From positions 12,344,121 through 12,408,120 of the forward strand of contig NC_084817.1 in the NCBI RefSeq assembly GCF_963583255.1: 64,000 bases of DNA, written 5' to 3'. Position 1 is the first letter of the stretch. Each line of letters opens with the position of its first letter. The notes beneath the pieces are model-generated. The model was not told where the DNA came from, ran no database searches, and worked only from the letters and a program-made list of their open reading frames with translations. Made by a program: the position numbers and the translations under genes. Positions 1 to 11,120 of this stretch are shown here, one piece after another. The stretch is from Pyrus communis (Eukaryota; Streptophyta; Magnoliopsida; Rosales; Rosaceae).

Positions 1-94
1 CAACAAGCCTTGCACTTCATCAAACCTTCGTTGCTCCAGAAACGAATTAATGAAGATAACATGTGCAATATTTGAACCTCTCACAAAATTAGAA
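1..94 (-). other. possible unrecognised coding exon, cut by the window edge
   Basis: Read on the minus strand this stretch is open in one frame and its composition looks protein-like (it contains NSFLEQRRFDEVQGLL). It is preceded by a pyrimidine-rich tract and an AG that could serve as a 3' splice site at 95-96. I do not recognise the peptide. It does not match what follows the SNU114 fragment in known SNU114 proteins, so it may be a separate gene or chance. Confidence 0.2.
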
Positions 95-454
95 CTTTGA
101 AGCAAAACAAAAGGGGAAGAATCTTACTTCACAAATCTTACACAAAAACGCCGGAAATTATCTCAACTAGCTTCTGCCTTATTCCTACTGCACTGAACCA
201 GAACCTTCGCAAATACTTTGAACCTCAAGAGTCAAAGATGGTCCAATCTGCAAAAACCCAAGAACCATTAGATCAATTAAATAGAACCTGTGAAACCAAA
301 ATTTCAAGAATTCAAAAATTAAATTTCACAAATCCTAATCTAGAATTCGAAATTAAATTTCAAAAACCCTAAATTTACATTCTTAAGGGGTGGAAAAGTT
401 ACTTTAAAAAGAAATAACGTGAAGAGAGGATGAGGATTGGGAGCAAACAATTAC
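95..454. other. AT-rich stretch, probably intronic or degenerate
   Basis: No convincing coding frame or element. It lies between a possible exon at 1-94 and the donor-like GT (minus strand, 453-454) that ends the SNU114 exon, so it may be an old intron. The 91-aa plus-strand frame at 97-372 has no recognisable motif. Confidence 0.3.
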
Positions 455-730
455 CTTGACTTCTACTTCCAAATAAAGCTCTCTTAGGTCCTTCATTATT
501 GAATCCAAGTAGAGTTCTCCTGTCCCTATTATCGTGTGCTCCCCAGACTCCTCAACTTTAGTGATTGCAAGAGTATAACTTTTGCTTATCTTTCTTAGTC
601 CTTCCACCATTTTTGAACTGAAGAGTACGGAAGATGTACACATCCTCGTCATAATATTTATTACAGAGGGTGGAAGTTTTCATAATAGAAGCATCCACAA
701 TTTCAATAAGAACCCAAGTACCAGGAAGAG
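455..730 (-). pseudogene. SNU114/GFA1-like U5 snRNP GTPase fragment, downstream half
   Basis: In intact plants this EF-2-like GTPase is a core U5 snRNP component that controls spliceosome activation. The minus-strand translation begins LPGTWVLIE and runs through DASIMKT and YDEDVYIF (domain II region). It then jumps to MVEGLRKISKSY, ITKVEESGEHT and GTGELYLDSIMKDLRELY (domain III region). Between the two blocks about 20 residues of the family are missing and the frame shifts, so the piece is broken. It ends at AAG followed by GTAATT, a good 5' splice site, so it is genomic DNA rather than a processed copy. The upstream half lies beyond the Tekay element at 10170. Family match is confident; loss of function is certain from the frameshift and the insertion. 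Confidence 0.85.
726..730. repeat. target-site duplication AAGAG, left copy
   Basis: The five bases AAGAG stand directly before the left LTR and again directly after the right LTR at 10165-10169. A 5-bp duplication is the normal product of gypsy integrase and fixes both element boundaries. Confidence 0.95.
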
Positions 731-1270
731 TGACACACCCCGACCGAGATCGGAGCGTGCTGGCCGTCACTCAAAGGTGACGTAGCCATGTGCACGTGCG
801 GAAGCTAGTAAGTAGTAATATAGAGGTACGAATAATTAAAAACTAGCATGCAAGTACTAGAATAAGTGCTAGTTAGTGTTTTACAAATTCAGAGCAGGTC
901 TAAAGCAGTCCAAATAAAACGACAACAGTAGTACGCCCGAAGGCGACCCTACAATGTGGAGTGTCTGTCAGAACGCCGAAAAGCTCTCAAGGGAAACCAC
1001 CGCAACGGCTAAGCAACTAGAACCTGGAGGGGCGCAAAACAAAAGCGTGAGTGGGCAAAAACAAAGCTCTTTGAAAACCATTTCATAAAATACATTCTAA
1101 CCCCTCACCGTAAAACCTGTAAACTTCCCAGGAATAAACATATGTACGTATGTATAGATATGCCCAACATGCTCAAGGGTATGCCAATCATGCTCAAGAT
1201 ATGCCATGTCAAAACCTCGTAATGAAATGTATGTGCTCAGGTATGAATCATATCAATAACATAACATCTG

Positions 1271-1496
1271 GCAGCCGGAGTCACCTAACGTGACCTGTAC
1301 GGCTGCATATAGAGCTCAATCTCAACTCAACAACTGAACCTGCCCACGAGTCGGAACCACTCTATGTGGTCTGTACGACAGGCCTGGGTGTAATACATAT
1401 ATACGCTCTAGTGCTACGATCACGTGAAGGCTGTGCGAATAATCGCGGGTCACCTACGAGTCGGAACCACCTAATGTGGTCTGTACGACAGGCCTA
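1271..1496. repeat. repeated hairpin motifs in LTR (also at 8459-8684)
   Basis: Three related segments share a GAGTC...ACC..TATGTGGT/ACGTGAC...CTGTACG pattern with short self-complementary stems (ACCAC/GTGGT, GCAGCCG/CGGCTGC). Two of them share the string ATGTGGTCTGTACGACAGGC. They may form tandem stem-loops in the transcript; no function is shown. Confidence 0.6.
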
Positions 1497-2163
1497 TGCA
1501 CCTAGCTTGGATCCAAGCTGAGCGTATGGTGCGGGAGGTGAACAACACGTGAAGGACTGTGCCCTACTCTGGGCGGGAGCACTAATACCGGGGGTGCAGG
1601 TTATGAGCTCTCTAAGCATCTCTAAACACTATGTAATGCAATCGTTAATTAACGCTTACCTGGCACTTACCTATGCCTCCACAGCACCCACATATAATTA
1701 TATATGACATATGCATATGTATATGTATGCCACAAATAATGCATGCAAAGATGCATAAACGATAAATAATAAAGTGCATGGCATAAGGCAAATAACCCTT
1801 TTTAATTCAATTTCTGGGAATATAAATGTATATAGGTATATACGGAAAACAAAAGCCCACTCACTGGTATGTAGAAGGGTCGTAGCCCCCCTGTCTCGCG
1901 TGTGCACGCTCGTCCTCTGGGTACGTGTCACCTAGATGCGAAACAACTATAAAAACGTTAACTTTAAAGCACATAACCCGTTTCTCGTAACAACTTCTCA
2001 TACATTGCTCAAAATGGACAAATGAATATACCCACGTGCTCTACACAACCTCAGGATCACAACCATATTTTTAGAAAAAATTTTGGACCCCGCACGCGCC
2101 CCCACGCGCCAGCACAGGCACGGACCTACGCGCCCCCCACGCGCGGCCACGTGCACTGCACAC

Positions 2164-2272
2164 TGACGGCGTCAGTTGACGCCGTCAGGAATATTCCGTC
2201 AACTAACGGAATATTCCGTTAGACTTAACCCCTGCCGTCAGGAATATTCCGTTAAACTTAACGGAATATTCC
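2164..2272. repeat. palindrome cluster in LTR (also at 9352-9460)
   Basis: A 24-bp near-perfect palindrome built on TGACGGCGTCA (2164-2187) is followed by four copies of the perfect palindrome GGAATATTCC at 2188, 2208, 2241 and 2263, several flanked by GTTA/TAAC. The cluster lies in the presumed U3/promoter part of the LTR and looks like clustered factor-binding sites; that reading is inference. Confidence 0.7.
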
Positions 2273-2964
2273 TGCTTCTTCTCCGGCCAGTCCCCGACGC
2301 CGGCACCGTCGCCGGAAAACCTGCAAATCGCTATAACTCTCTCGTTTCTCCACCTTTTTCCACGTTTCTTGCACCAAATTAAAGCCCTAAACTAGTAGAA
2401 CACAACCATACACATTTTAAGGTCTAAAACTCACTAGATTATACCTGTGCAAGCTTCCCAAAACCGGCCAACTCCACAACTAAGGATCCTGACGTCCAAA
2501 TTCAACCAACGAGCTACTCCGACGCTCCTGGGAACCTCACAAACACAACCACGAGCTCAGAAAACCCAAAAACTTAATGTACAAGCTTTGCATGAACAGT
2601 ACCCAAAACGGAATTTGAGAAATCGACGTGAAAACATCGATATTCTTACCTGAAAAGGGTATATTCGTGCTCCCCTCGACCTCACGATCACAAATCCACC
2701 CTTGGTTTCCTCGATCTGCTACGGGATAATGGTTCTTGGTGTGTGTCCGTACATGTGCAGTGGCAAAAGGGAGCTCGGGGGAGAGGGAGACAGGGAGAAG
2801 ACAGAGGGAGAGAGAGCAGTGTCAGTGTGTGTGTGTGGGAGTGTGTAAGGTTCCAAACACATGCCCCAACACACAAAACAACCCACAACGTGACAAAATC
2901 GAACTAGGGGCAAAATTGTAATTTCACACGTGCGTTTTCGATAATTCCGGAACGGGATGTCACA

Positions 2965-2979
2965 ACCTTCCCACCTTAA
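2965..2979 (-). other. Tekay polypurine tract
   Basis: On the minus strand TAAGGTGGGAAGGT lies directly upstream of the 3' LTR, the expected position of the plus-strand DNA primer. Confidence 0.8.
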
Positions 2980-3021
2980 GAGAATTTCGTCCCGAAATTC
3001 AAAACAACCAAGTAACAGCCC

Positions 3022-5253
3022 CTAGTGGTCAAAGAACAAACGAGGATACAAATCCCTCATTCGATCTTCTGTCTCCCACGTTGCTTCCTCAACTGAATGG
3101 TTCCTCCACAAAACCTTCACTAAATTCATTGTCTTGTTCCTCAGAACCTTCTCTTTCCAATCTAGTATCGTCACCGGCTCCTCGTCGTACGTCAAATCTG
3201 GGTTAATCTCAAGCGGTTGAGGAGGTATCACATGAGATGGATCAGCAACATAGTGTCGGAGCATAGACACGTGAAAAACATTATGCACTCTAGCCAACTC
3301 CGGAGGCAACTCCAACCTGTAAGCTACCTCACCAACTCGTTCTGTGACCACGTATGGTCCGATGTACCTGGGACTCAACTTCCCCTTCTTTCCGAACCGC
3401 ACAACACCTCTCCACGGTGAAAGCTTCAGGAATACCCAATCTCCGACCTCATATGTTCTGTCCGTAGCATGCCGATCCGCTAGACTCTTCTGCCTGTCCT
3501 GAGCTGCTTTCAGGTTAGACTTGATCACCTGAACGTTCTGAGTAGTCTCCTCAACAATCTCTGGACCTACTAAGACTCTTTCCCCAACCTCTGACCAACA
3601 CAACGGTGTGCGACAAGCTCTGCCATACAAGGCCTCAAATGGCGCCATGCCAATGCTCGAATGAAAACTGTTGTTGTAAGCAAATTCCATCAAATCTAAC
3701 CGCTGGTGCCAAGCGTCACCAAACTGCAACACCGAAGCTCGCAGCATATCCTCCAAAGTCTGAATAGTTCTCTCCGACTGTCCATCTGTCTGTGGATGAT
3801 ACGCCGTACTGTAAAGTAATCTCGTGCCCAAAGCTTCCTGGAAAGCTACCCAAAACTTCGATGTAAATCGTGGATCTCGATCCGAAATAATGCTCACAGG
3901 GACACCGTGGTACTTCACAACCTTCGAGATAAACAACTCCGCTAAACGGCTCAAAGAATACTTCTCTCTCACTGGAATAAAATGAGCCGACTTAGTGAGT
4001 CGATCAACGATCACCCAAATGCCGTCAAAGCCATTACGTGTACGCGGGAGCTTGTACACAAAATCCATGGTGATATTTTCCCATTTCCACTCCGGAACGG
4101 GAAGTGGCTGCAACAACCCAAACGGCTTCTTCCTCTCTGCTTTAACTTGCTGACAAATAGCACACCGGCTCACATACTCGGCTATCTCCCTCTTCATACC
4201 CGGCCAATAATAAAATGGTCGAATGGTATGATACATTTTAGTAGCTCCTGGATGCATGGCATAAGCCGAGATATGTGCTTCATCGAGAATTTCTTTCTTC
4301 AACTCCACACTCTTAGGCACGAACATTCTACCTTCTAGCATCAACATGCCATCCGAATCACGAACTCTGAGGTCTCGCCTCTTTCCTTGATCTCGAGCTT
4401 GAATAAGTTCTTGAGTCTCCTGATCAGCTACTTGGGCTTCAAGCACCCGATCAACAAGTATCGGCCTAACTTGGAAATTAGCAAGTAATGCCACATCTCG
4501 ATCTTCGGCTTCTAGCCTTACTCCCGTAGTACGCAAGTCCACCAAAAGAGGAACACGACTAGCGTACAACGCGTTAATACGGCCCTGTGACTTCCTGCTA
4601 AGTGCATCAGCCACTACGTTCGCACGACCAGGATGATAATCGATCGTGCAATCGTAATCGCTGAGCAACTCCAACCACCTCCGCTGACGAAGATTAAGTT
4701 CTTTCTGAGTAAAGAGATACTGGAGACTCTTGTGATCTGCAAAGATCCTGCACTTTTCCCCGTAAAGATAGTGTCTCCACAACTTCAACGCAAAGATGAT
4801 AGCAGCCAACTCCAAATCATGTGTAGGGTAATTCATCTCATGGGGTTTCAACTGCCGCGAAGCATAAGCAATCACCCTACCATGCTGCATCAATACACAT
4901 CCCAGACCATTCAAGGAAGCATCGCTAAAAACCTCGAAATCACCGCTATCGTCTGGGAGTGCCAAAACAGGTGCATGAGTGAGACAATGCTTCAACTGCT
5001 GGAAACTCTGCTCACACCTATCATCCCACTCAAATTTAACATCCTTCCTCGTTAACCTCGTCAACGGCAAGGCAATCACCGAAAAATCCTTAACGAATCT
5101 CCGATAATACCCTGCCAAACCAAGGAAACTTCTCACTTCGGTGACGGTTCGCGGTTGCTCCCAACTCTCTACCGCTGCAACCTTCTGAGGGTCAACCAAA
5201 ATACCCTGAGCAGAAATGACGTGCCCCAAGAACGCAACTTGGTCTAACCAGAA
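3022..5253 (-). pseudogene. Tekay pol, C-terminal part: RNase H, integrase, chromodomain
   Basis: This is the part of the polyprotein after the in-frame TAG; the frame is unchanged across the stop. In order it holds the end of the RT (GHVISAQG), RNase H ([12 protein letters not shown], then ADHKSLQYL and ADALSRK) and the integrase zinc-binding segment (H near HISAYAMH, then CAICQQVK). The integrase core follows ([32 protein letters not shown]: the D, D, E triad), then a GPY-like module ([16 protein letters not shown]). It closes with a chromodomain-type tail ([19 protein letters not shown]) that in chromoviruses steers integration to chromatin. It ends at TAA-type stop codons just inside the 3' LTR border. 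Apart from the upstream TAG the frame is intact. Confidence 0.92.
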
Positions 5254-7839
5254 CTAGCACTTGCTAAACTTAGCATACAATTGGTGTTCCCTCAACCTTT
5301 TCAACACCAAAGTAAGATGTCGAACATGCTCCGCTTTCGACTTAGAATACACCAGAATATCGTCGATGAAGACAATAACAAATCTATCCAAGTAAGGCTG
5401 GAATACTCGGTTCATCAAATCCATAAAGGCGGCTGGTGCATTCGTCAACCCAAATGGCATAACTAGAAACTCGTAATGACCATACCGAGTCCTGAACGCC
5501 GTCTTAGGGACATCATCCCTACTGATCTTCAGCTGATAGTAACCAGACCTCAAGTCTATCTTAGAAAACACACAAGCACCTCTCAGCTGATCGAACAAAT
5601 CATCGATACGCGGCAACGGGTAACGGTTTTTAATCGTCACCCGATTGAGTTGCCTGTAGTCGATGCACAGCCTCAAGGTTCCATCCTTCTTCCTCACAAA
5701 CAACACTGGAGTGCCCCAAGGCGAAGTACTAGGCTGGATGAATCCCTTATCTACTAACTCTTGCAGCTGAACTTTCAATTCCCTTAACTCCGCGGGAGCC
5801 ATACGATAAGGAGTTAAAGAAATAGGATTAGTACCTGGAAGCAACTCAATGGTGAACTCTACGTCTCGATCTGGGGGTAAACCAGGTAAATCCTCGGGGA
5901 ATACATCAGTGAAGTGTCTGACCACTCTCACATCCTCAACTCTACTAGTAACAGCCTCATCCAGTACCACATGAGCCAGATACCCCTGACAACCCTTAGT
6001 TAACAACTTTTTCGCTCGCAGCGCCGAAATAACGCCATGTCTCACCCCACTCTGCTCACCCACGAAAGTAACCACAGGTAGTCCAGGTCGGTGAAACGTA
6101 ACTACTTTTCCGTAACAGTCAATGTTGGCACGATAGAAGTGCAACCAATCCGTGCCCAGAATCACATCAAAGTCCACAATATCTAACGGAATAAGATCGG
6201 CTGACAAAGCAACTCCCTCTACGATCACTGGACATCCTGGGTACACACAATCTACGACACAACTCTCTCCTCTAGGCATAACAACCTCTAAATCATACCC
6301 TAGAGGAGTGGGGCGAGGTTGCGTCACTTGAGCAAACGTATGAGAAATTACGGAATGTGTAGCTCCACAATCAATTAAGACTCTAGCAAAACAACCAAGA
6401 ATGTTCAACGTACCCATAATCAAGTCTGGGTTGTTCTGAGCGTCCTGCAGAGAAATATTGTGAAGACGCCCCTGTCCCTGCTGACGCCCACCGCGGCCTC
6501 GGCTCGCCTGAACCCCGCGTCCCTGAGCACCACGCCCCTGACTGGGCTGGCCTGACTGTCTCGAAGACCCTGCACTGCTAGTGGCAATCTCCCCCTGCTG
6601 ATACTGTCCTCCCGGATACCACTGAGAACCACCCGCTGGAGCTGGAGGATACGGCATATAGCCGCCCGAATACTGGGGATAGCCACCCTGGGAATAGGGA
6701 TCCTGGAGATACTGATACTGCCCCGGAGCATAAGGAACAGCATCACCCTGATAATGGTAAGCACCACCTCGACCCGTCTGGCCGTAACTACTAGGACCCT
6801 GGATCTGCTGAAGCGGTGCAGGCGGTGGCATAAAGGTCTGCTGTGGTTTCTGCTGCTGCTGACCCTGGGGACAATTCGCCGCTCTATGTCCCACCTGTCC
6901 ACACGTGAAGCAACCACTGCTACCACGTCTACACTCGCCGAAATGCCGGTTATTACACCTGCGGCAAATAGGGGCTCTACCTCGACCACCATCGCCCTGT
7001 CTCTGGCCTCTAGCGCCACCAGAAAATCTACCTCCACGACCCTGTCCAGTGGCACTGAAGCCACCACTCGAAGAACTAGAACTAGCTCCACCTCTCTTGA
7101 AGTTCTGAGTCTGACGGGGCCTGAGCGATGCCTGACCTTTGCCTTTGTCATCCTTCTTCTGGTTGCCATCCTTCTCTTCATCAGTATCGCTCGACATATT
7201 CTCGGAGTCCTCGATCCTCAACAGTATCTCATAGAAGTCCCGATAAGTCTCGCTGTGGACAGTAGACGCCATAGAACGCCACTTCTTCCTGGTGCCCAGA
7301 TGGAAAAGACGGAGCATCTCCGCCGGATTACCAGCGACATCTGGGTGATAACGGGACAAGTCCGTAAACTTACGGTAATACTCATTCGCTGACATCTTCC
7401 GCTGTTTTAACTCGGAAAACTCCTGTTTCTTACGGTCAATGTACTCAGGGGGCACATACCTTCTCCTAAACAACCCCGTAAAAACGTTCCAAACAATCCT
7501 CTGATCCGGAGTCAACCTACGAAGCTCCTGCTCCCACCAAGCTGCCGACTCCGTATCAAGAAACCAAGCGGTCGTCTCAACCCATCTCTCCATAGGCAAG
7601 TTCCCCTGATTATGCAGCACCCGAAAAGTCTTCTCTATGTGTTCTAGCCAGCGCTCTGCGCTCTCGGGTCCCTCACTGCCCTTAAACTTATCCAGCTTCA
7701 AGTTGTACATAGTCTCCAGAGGAGTCCTCTGGGGAGGGCGCATCACTGCCTGAAGGGCTGTAGCAAAAGCTTCCCCCAACTGAGTAATATCGGGGAAACT
7801 AGGCTCAGAAGAGCGACGGGGTTCCCAACGAGGCGGCAT
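5254..7839 (-). pseudogene. Tekay gag, protease and RT, ending at a premature TAG
   Basis: I take the start at the ATG 7837-7839 (MPPRWEPRR); the frame stays open 13 codons upstream. About residues 40-200 are the gag capsid-like region. Two CCHC-like knuckles follow: [12 protein letters not shown] near 292 and [14 protein letters not shown] near 310. Next come a Gln/Gly/Tyr-rich linker, an aspartic protease (DCGATHS near 490) and RT with [16 protein letters not shown] and the catalytic FIDD box. The frame stops at a TAG (5254-5256) just after KFSKC, inside RT, and continues in the same frame on the other side. One nonsense substitution is the simplest explanation. The protease motif has Cys where Ser or Thr is usual. 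Confidence 0.92.
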
Positions 7840-7902
7840 AGTTCTGACAGAAGACACCAAAATTATTAGAATACTCACAAGGACACAGGACTGCCAAACC
7901 TA

Positions 7903-7915
7903 GGCTCTGATACCA
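7903..7915 (-). other. Tekay primer-binding site, initiator Met tRNA
   Basis: On the minus strand TGGTATCAGAGCC lies three bases after the 5' LTR end. This is the standard complement to the 3' end of plant initiator Met tRNA and primes reverse transcription. Confidence 0.92.
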
Positions 7916-7918
7916 AAC

Positions 7919-10164
7919 TGACACACCCCGACCGAGATCGGAGCGTGCTGGCCGTCACTCAAAGGTGACGTAGCCATGTGCACGTGCGGAAGCTAGTAAG
8001 TAGTAATATAGAGGTACGAATAATTAAAAACTAGCATGCAAGTACTAGAATAAGTGCTAGTTAGTGTTTTACAAATTCAGAGCAGGTCTAAAGCAGTCCA
8101 AATAAAACGACAACAGTAGTACGCCCGAAGGCGACCCTACAATGTGGAGTGTCTGTCAGAACGCCGAAAAGCTCTCAAGGGAAACCACCGCAACGGCTAA
8201 GCAACTAGAACCTGGAGGGGCGCAAAACAAAAGCGTGAGTGGGCAAAAACAAAGCTCTTTGAAAACCATTTCATAAAATACATTCTAACCCCTCACCGTA
8301 AAACCTGTAAACTTCCCAGGAATAAACATATGTACGTATGTATAGATATGCCCAACATGCTCAAGGGTATGCCAATCATGCTCAAGATATGCCATGTCAA
8401 AACCTCGTAATGAAATGTATGTGCTCAGGTATGAATCATATCAATAACATAACATCTGGCAGCCGGAGTCACCTAACGTGACCTGTACGGCTGCATATAG
8501 AGCTCAATCTCAACTCAACAACTGAACCTGCCCATGAGTCGGAACCACTCTATGTGGTCTGTACGACAGGCCTGGGTGTAATACATATATACGCTCTAGT
8601 GCTACGATCACGTGAAGGCTGTGCGAATAATCGCGGGTCACCTACGAGTCGGAACCACCTAATGTGGTCTGTACGACAGGCCTATGCACCTAGCTTGGAT
8701 CCAAGCTGAGCGTATGGTGCGGGAGGTGAACAACACGTGAAGGACTGTGCCCTACTCTGGGCGGGAGCACTAATACCGGGGGTGCAGGTTATGAGCTCTC
8801 TAAGCATCTCTAAACACTATGTAATGCAATCGTTAATTAACGCTTACCTGGCACTTACCTATGCCTCCACAGCACCCACATATAATTATATATGACATAT
8901 GCATATGTATATGTATGCCACAAATAATGCATGCAAAGATGCATAAACGATAAATAATAAAGTGCATGGCATAAGGCAAATAACCCTTTTTAATTCAATT
9001 TCTGGGAATATAAATGTATATAGGTATATACGGAAAACAAAAGCCCACTCACTGGTATGTAGAAGGGTCGTAGCCCCCCTGTCTCGCGTGTGCACGCTCG
9101 TCCTCTGGGTACGTGTCACCTAGATGCGAAACAACTATAAAAACGTTAACTTTAAAGCACATAACCCGTTTCTCGTAACAACTTCTCATACATTGCTCAA
9201 AATGGACAAATGAATATACCCACGTGCTCTACACAACCTCAGGATCACAACCATATTTTTAGAAAAAATTTTGGACCCCGCACGCGCCCCCACGCGCCAG
9301 CACAGGCACGGACCTACGCGCCCCCCACGCGCGGCCACGTGCACTGCACACTGACGGCGTCAGTTGACGCCGTCAGGAATATTCCGTCAACTAACGGAAT
9401 ATTCCGTTAGACTTAACCCCTGCCGTCAGGAATATTCCGTTAAACTTAACGGAATATTCCTGCTTCTTCTCCGGCCAGTCCCCGACGCCGGCGCCGTCGC
9501 CGGCACCGTCGCCGGAAAACCTGCAAATCGCTATAACTCTCTCGTTTCTCCACCTTTTTCCACGTTTCTTGCACCAAATTAAAGCCCTAAACTAGTAGAA
9601 CACAACCATACACATTTTAAGGTCTAAAACTCACTAGATTATACCTGTGCAAGCTTCCCAAAACCGGCCAACTCCACAACTAAGGATCCTGACGTCCAAA
9701 TTCAACCAACGAGCTACTCCGACGCTCCTGGGAACCTCACAAACACAACCACGAGCTCAGAAAACCCAAAAACTTAATGTACAAGCTTTGCATGAACAGT
9801 ACCCAAAACGGAATTTGAGAAATCGACGTGAAAACATCGATGTTCTTACCTGAAAAGGGTATATTCGTGCTCCCCTCGACCTCACGATCACAAATCCACC
9901 CTTGGTTTCCTCAATCTGCTACGGGATAATGGTTCTTGGTGTGTGTCCGTACATGTGCAGTGGCAAAAGGGAGCTCGGGGGAGAGGGAGACAGGGAGAAG
10001 ACAGAGGGAGAGAGAGCAGTGTCAGTGTGTGTGTGTGGGAGTGTGTAAGGTTCCAAACACATGCCCCAACACACAAAACAACCCACAACGTGACAAAATC
10101 GAACTAGGGGCAAAATTGTAATTTCACACGTGCGTTTTCGATAATTCCGGAACGGGATGTCACA
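7919..10164 (-). repeat. Tekay 5' LTR (right copy), 2246 bp
   Basis: Matches 731-2964 almost base for base. The differences I found are C/T at 8536, A/G at 9842, G/A at 9913 and a 12-bp tandem duplication in the GCCGTCGCCGGC stretch near 9490-9512. Confidence 0.95.
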
Positions 10165-10169
10165 AAGAG
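10165..10169. repeat. target-site duplication AAGAG, right copy
   Basis: Directly follows the right LTR and matches 726-730. Confidence 0.95.
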
Positions 10170-10407
10170 CCTCCGCTATTGGTATACTGTCTCGAGCTTG
10201 ATAAAAGCCATAGCTTTGTCACCTCTTTGACTGTCATGTCCTCCTCATCCTCTGGTCAATAGCCTTCTACCAATATGTGTACAGTCTGCCCTGTCTGAAT
10301 CTTGCCAGTATAAACCCTACCAAATGCATCAAACACACTACAGTCGGACTTGGGATACAATTTTGTCACATTGACCATCAAAGGACCATCAGGATCATAA
10401 TAACAGG
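10170..10407 (-). pseudogene. SNU114/GFA1-like fragment, upstream half
   Basis: The minus-strand reading gives YYDPDGPLMVNVTKLYPK, then SVFDAFGRVYTGKIQTGQ and PEDEEDMTVKEVTKLW. These are domain II of the SNU114 family and directly precede the piece at 455-730 once the Tekay insertion is removed. An in-frame TGA at 10256-10258 falls just before PEDEED. It is independent of the transposon, so the gene copy was probably already dead. The 5' edge near 10407 has no clear AG acceptor, and sequence further upstream is unrelated to the family. Confidence 0.85.
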
Positions 10408-11120
10408 AAAAAATAAATAAAAACACATCAACAATCCCAAATCACAAATTCTGATGCAATCAAAATAATCCCCTACCTACCCTACTCATTTCTCAAAATT
10501 AAAACCCTAATAAAAAATTAATCTCCAAATCCCCAATTTGTAAATCCATAATTCGAACCCTAATTCAAAAGCTCTACGTCGTAATCCCTCATTCGTTTTA
10601 TAAATATGAAATTGCTTACCTTAAATGGCTTGAACGCCAGAGATAGAGCAGAGAGGATTGTGGTGGACGACGTGGTACATGGTGCGCCGGTGTTGGTACT
10701 GAAACAGCTCGGTGGAAGAAGAAATAACCCAAGTTTAAACATCATAGAAAAGAAACTGGTGTCGGTACCATACTGTTTGATTTGGGGATGTCTTTTCTTG
10801 TTAGACTAAACATATAAACCAAGATCGTGTAACATGAATCACAGCCATCCAAACACAAACAAAGACATGAGCTTTTCATGAAAATCAATATACTTGTTCC
10901 AGTTTCCAACAGCAGCTCCCCTTCCAAGCCCAAGTCCTTCCCAAACTAACTGCAAGCACAAAAATTGGCACCAATTTATTCTCATGAGTTGTTTGTTCTA
11001 TTAAACTTTATAAGCTAAGGGAAAACCAGAAACATTATGAAGAGAGGAAAAGTATTTATTAAAAAAACCAACAGTAGGACGTATCAATGACTTGCTCAAA
11101 TGATTGAAATTGGTAGTTGT
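10408..11120. other. AT-rich stretch with one possible non-coding exon, and 3' UTR of the next gene
   Basis: On the minus strand, 10619-10745 reads as a GC-richer block ending CATTTAAG followed by GTAAGC, a good donor site. It could be a 5' exon once joined to the SNU114 fragment. The part from about 10800 to 11120 lies just downstream of the small gene at 11121-11632 and contains an AATAAA-type signal (minus strand, near 11056). No protein match is seen. Confidence 0.3.

Larger units (their letters stand above)
731..2964 (-). repeat. Tekay 3' LTR (left copy), 2234 bp
   Basis: It begins TGACACACCCC on the plus strand and ends GATGTCACA. In the element's own sense it starts TGTGACATCCC. It is nearly identical to 7919-10164 and lacks the extra 12 bp found there. 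Minus-sense frames inside it (for example 1698-1931) also occur in the other LTR and look like chance ORFs. Confidence 0.95.
731..10164 (-). mobile_element. Ty3/gypsy LTR retrotransposon, Tekay/Del-type chromovirus, nearly complete
   Basis: The element has two 2.2-kb LTRs starting TG and ending CA, a 5-bp target duplication, a primer-binding site for initiator Met tRNA and a purine-rich tract before the 3' LTR. Its polyprotein runs gag, protease, RT, RNase H, integrase and C-terminal chromodomain on the minus strand. Long LTRs plus the chromodomain point to the Tekay/Del clade. The LTRs differ by only three substitutions and one 12-bp indel that I could find, so insertion is recent. It landed inside the SNU114 fragment. 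One TAG stop interrupts the otherwise open polyprotein frame, so this copy could not make full pol unless the stop is bypassed. Confidence 0.95.

Noticed and set aside
1698..1931. Identical 77-aa minus-strand frames in both Tekay LTRs (also 8886-9119)
   Set aside because: Identical only because the LTRs are; hydrophobic and Cys-rich without domain, lying in non-coding LTR.
6420..7392. Long frames on both strands (minus 253 aa, plus 212 aa) over the gag region
   Set aside because: They overlap the well-supported gag-protease frame in other frames, are Arg- or Thr-rich, and have no domain; they are shadows of its low-complexity linker.
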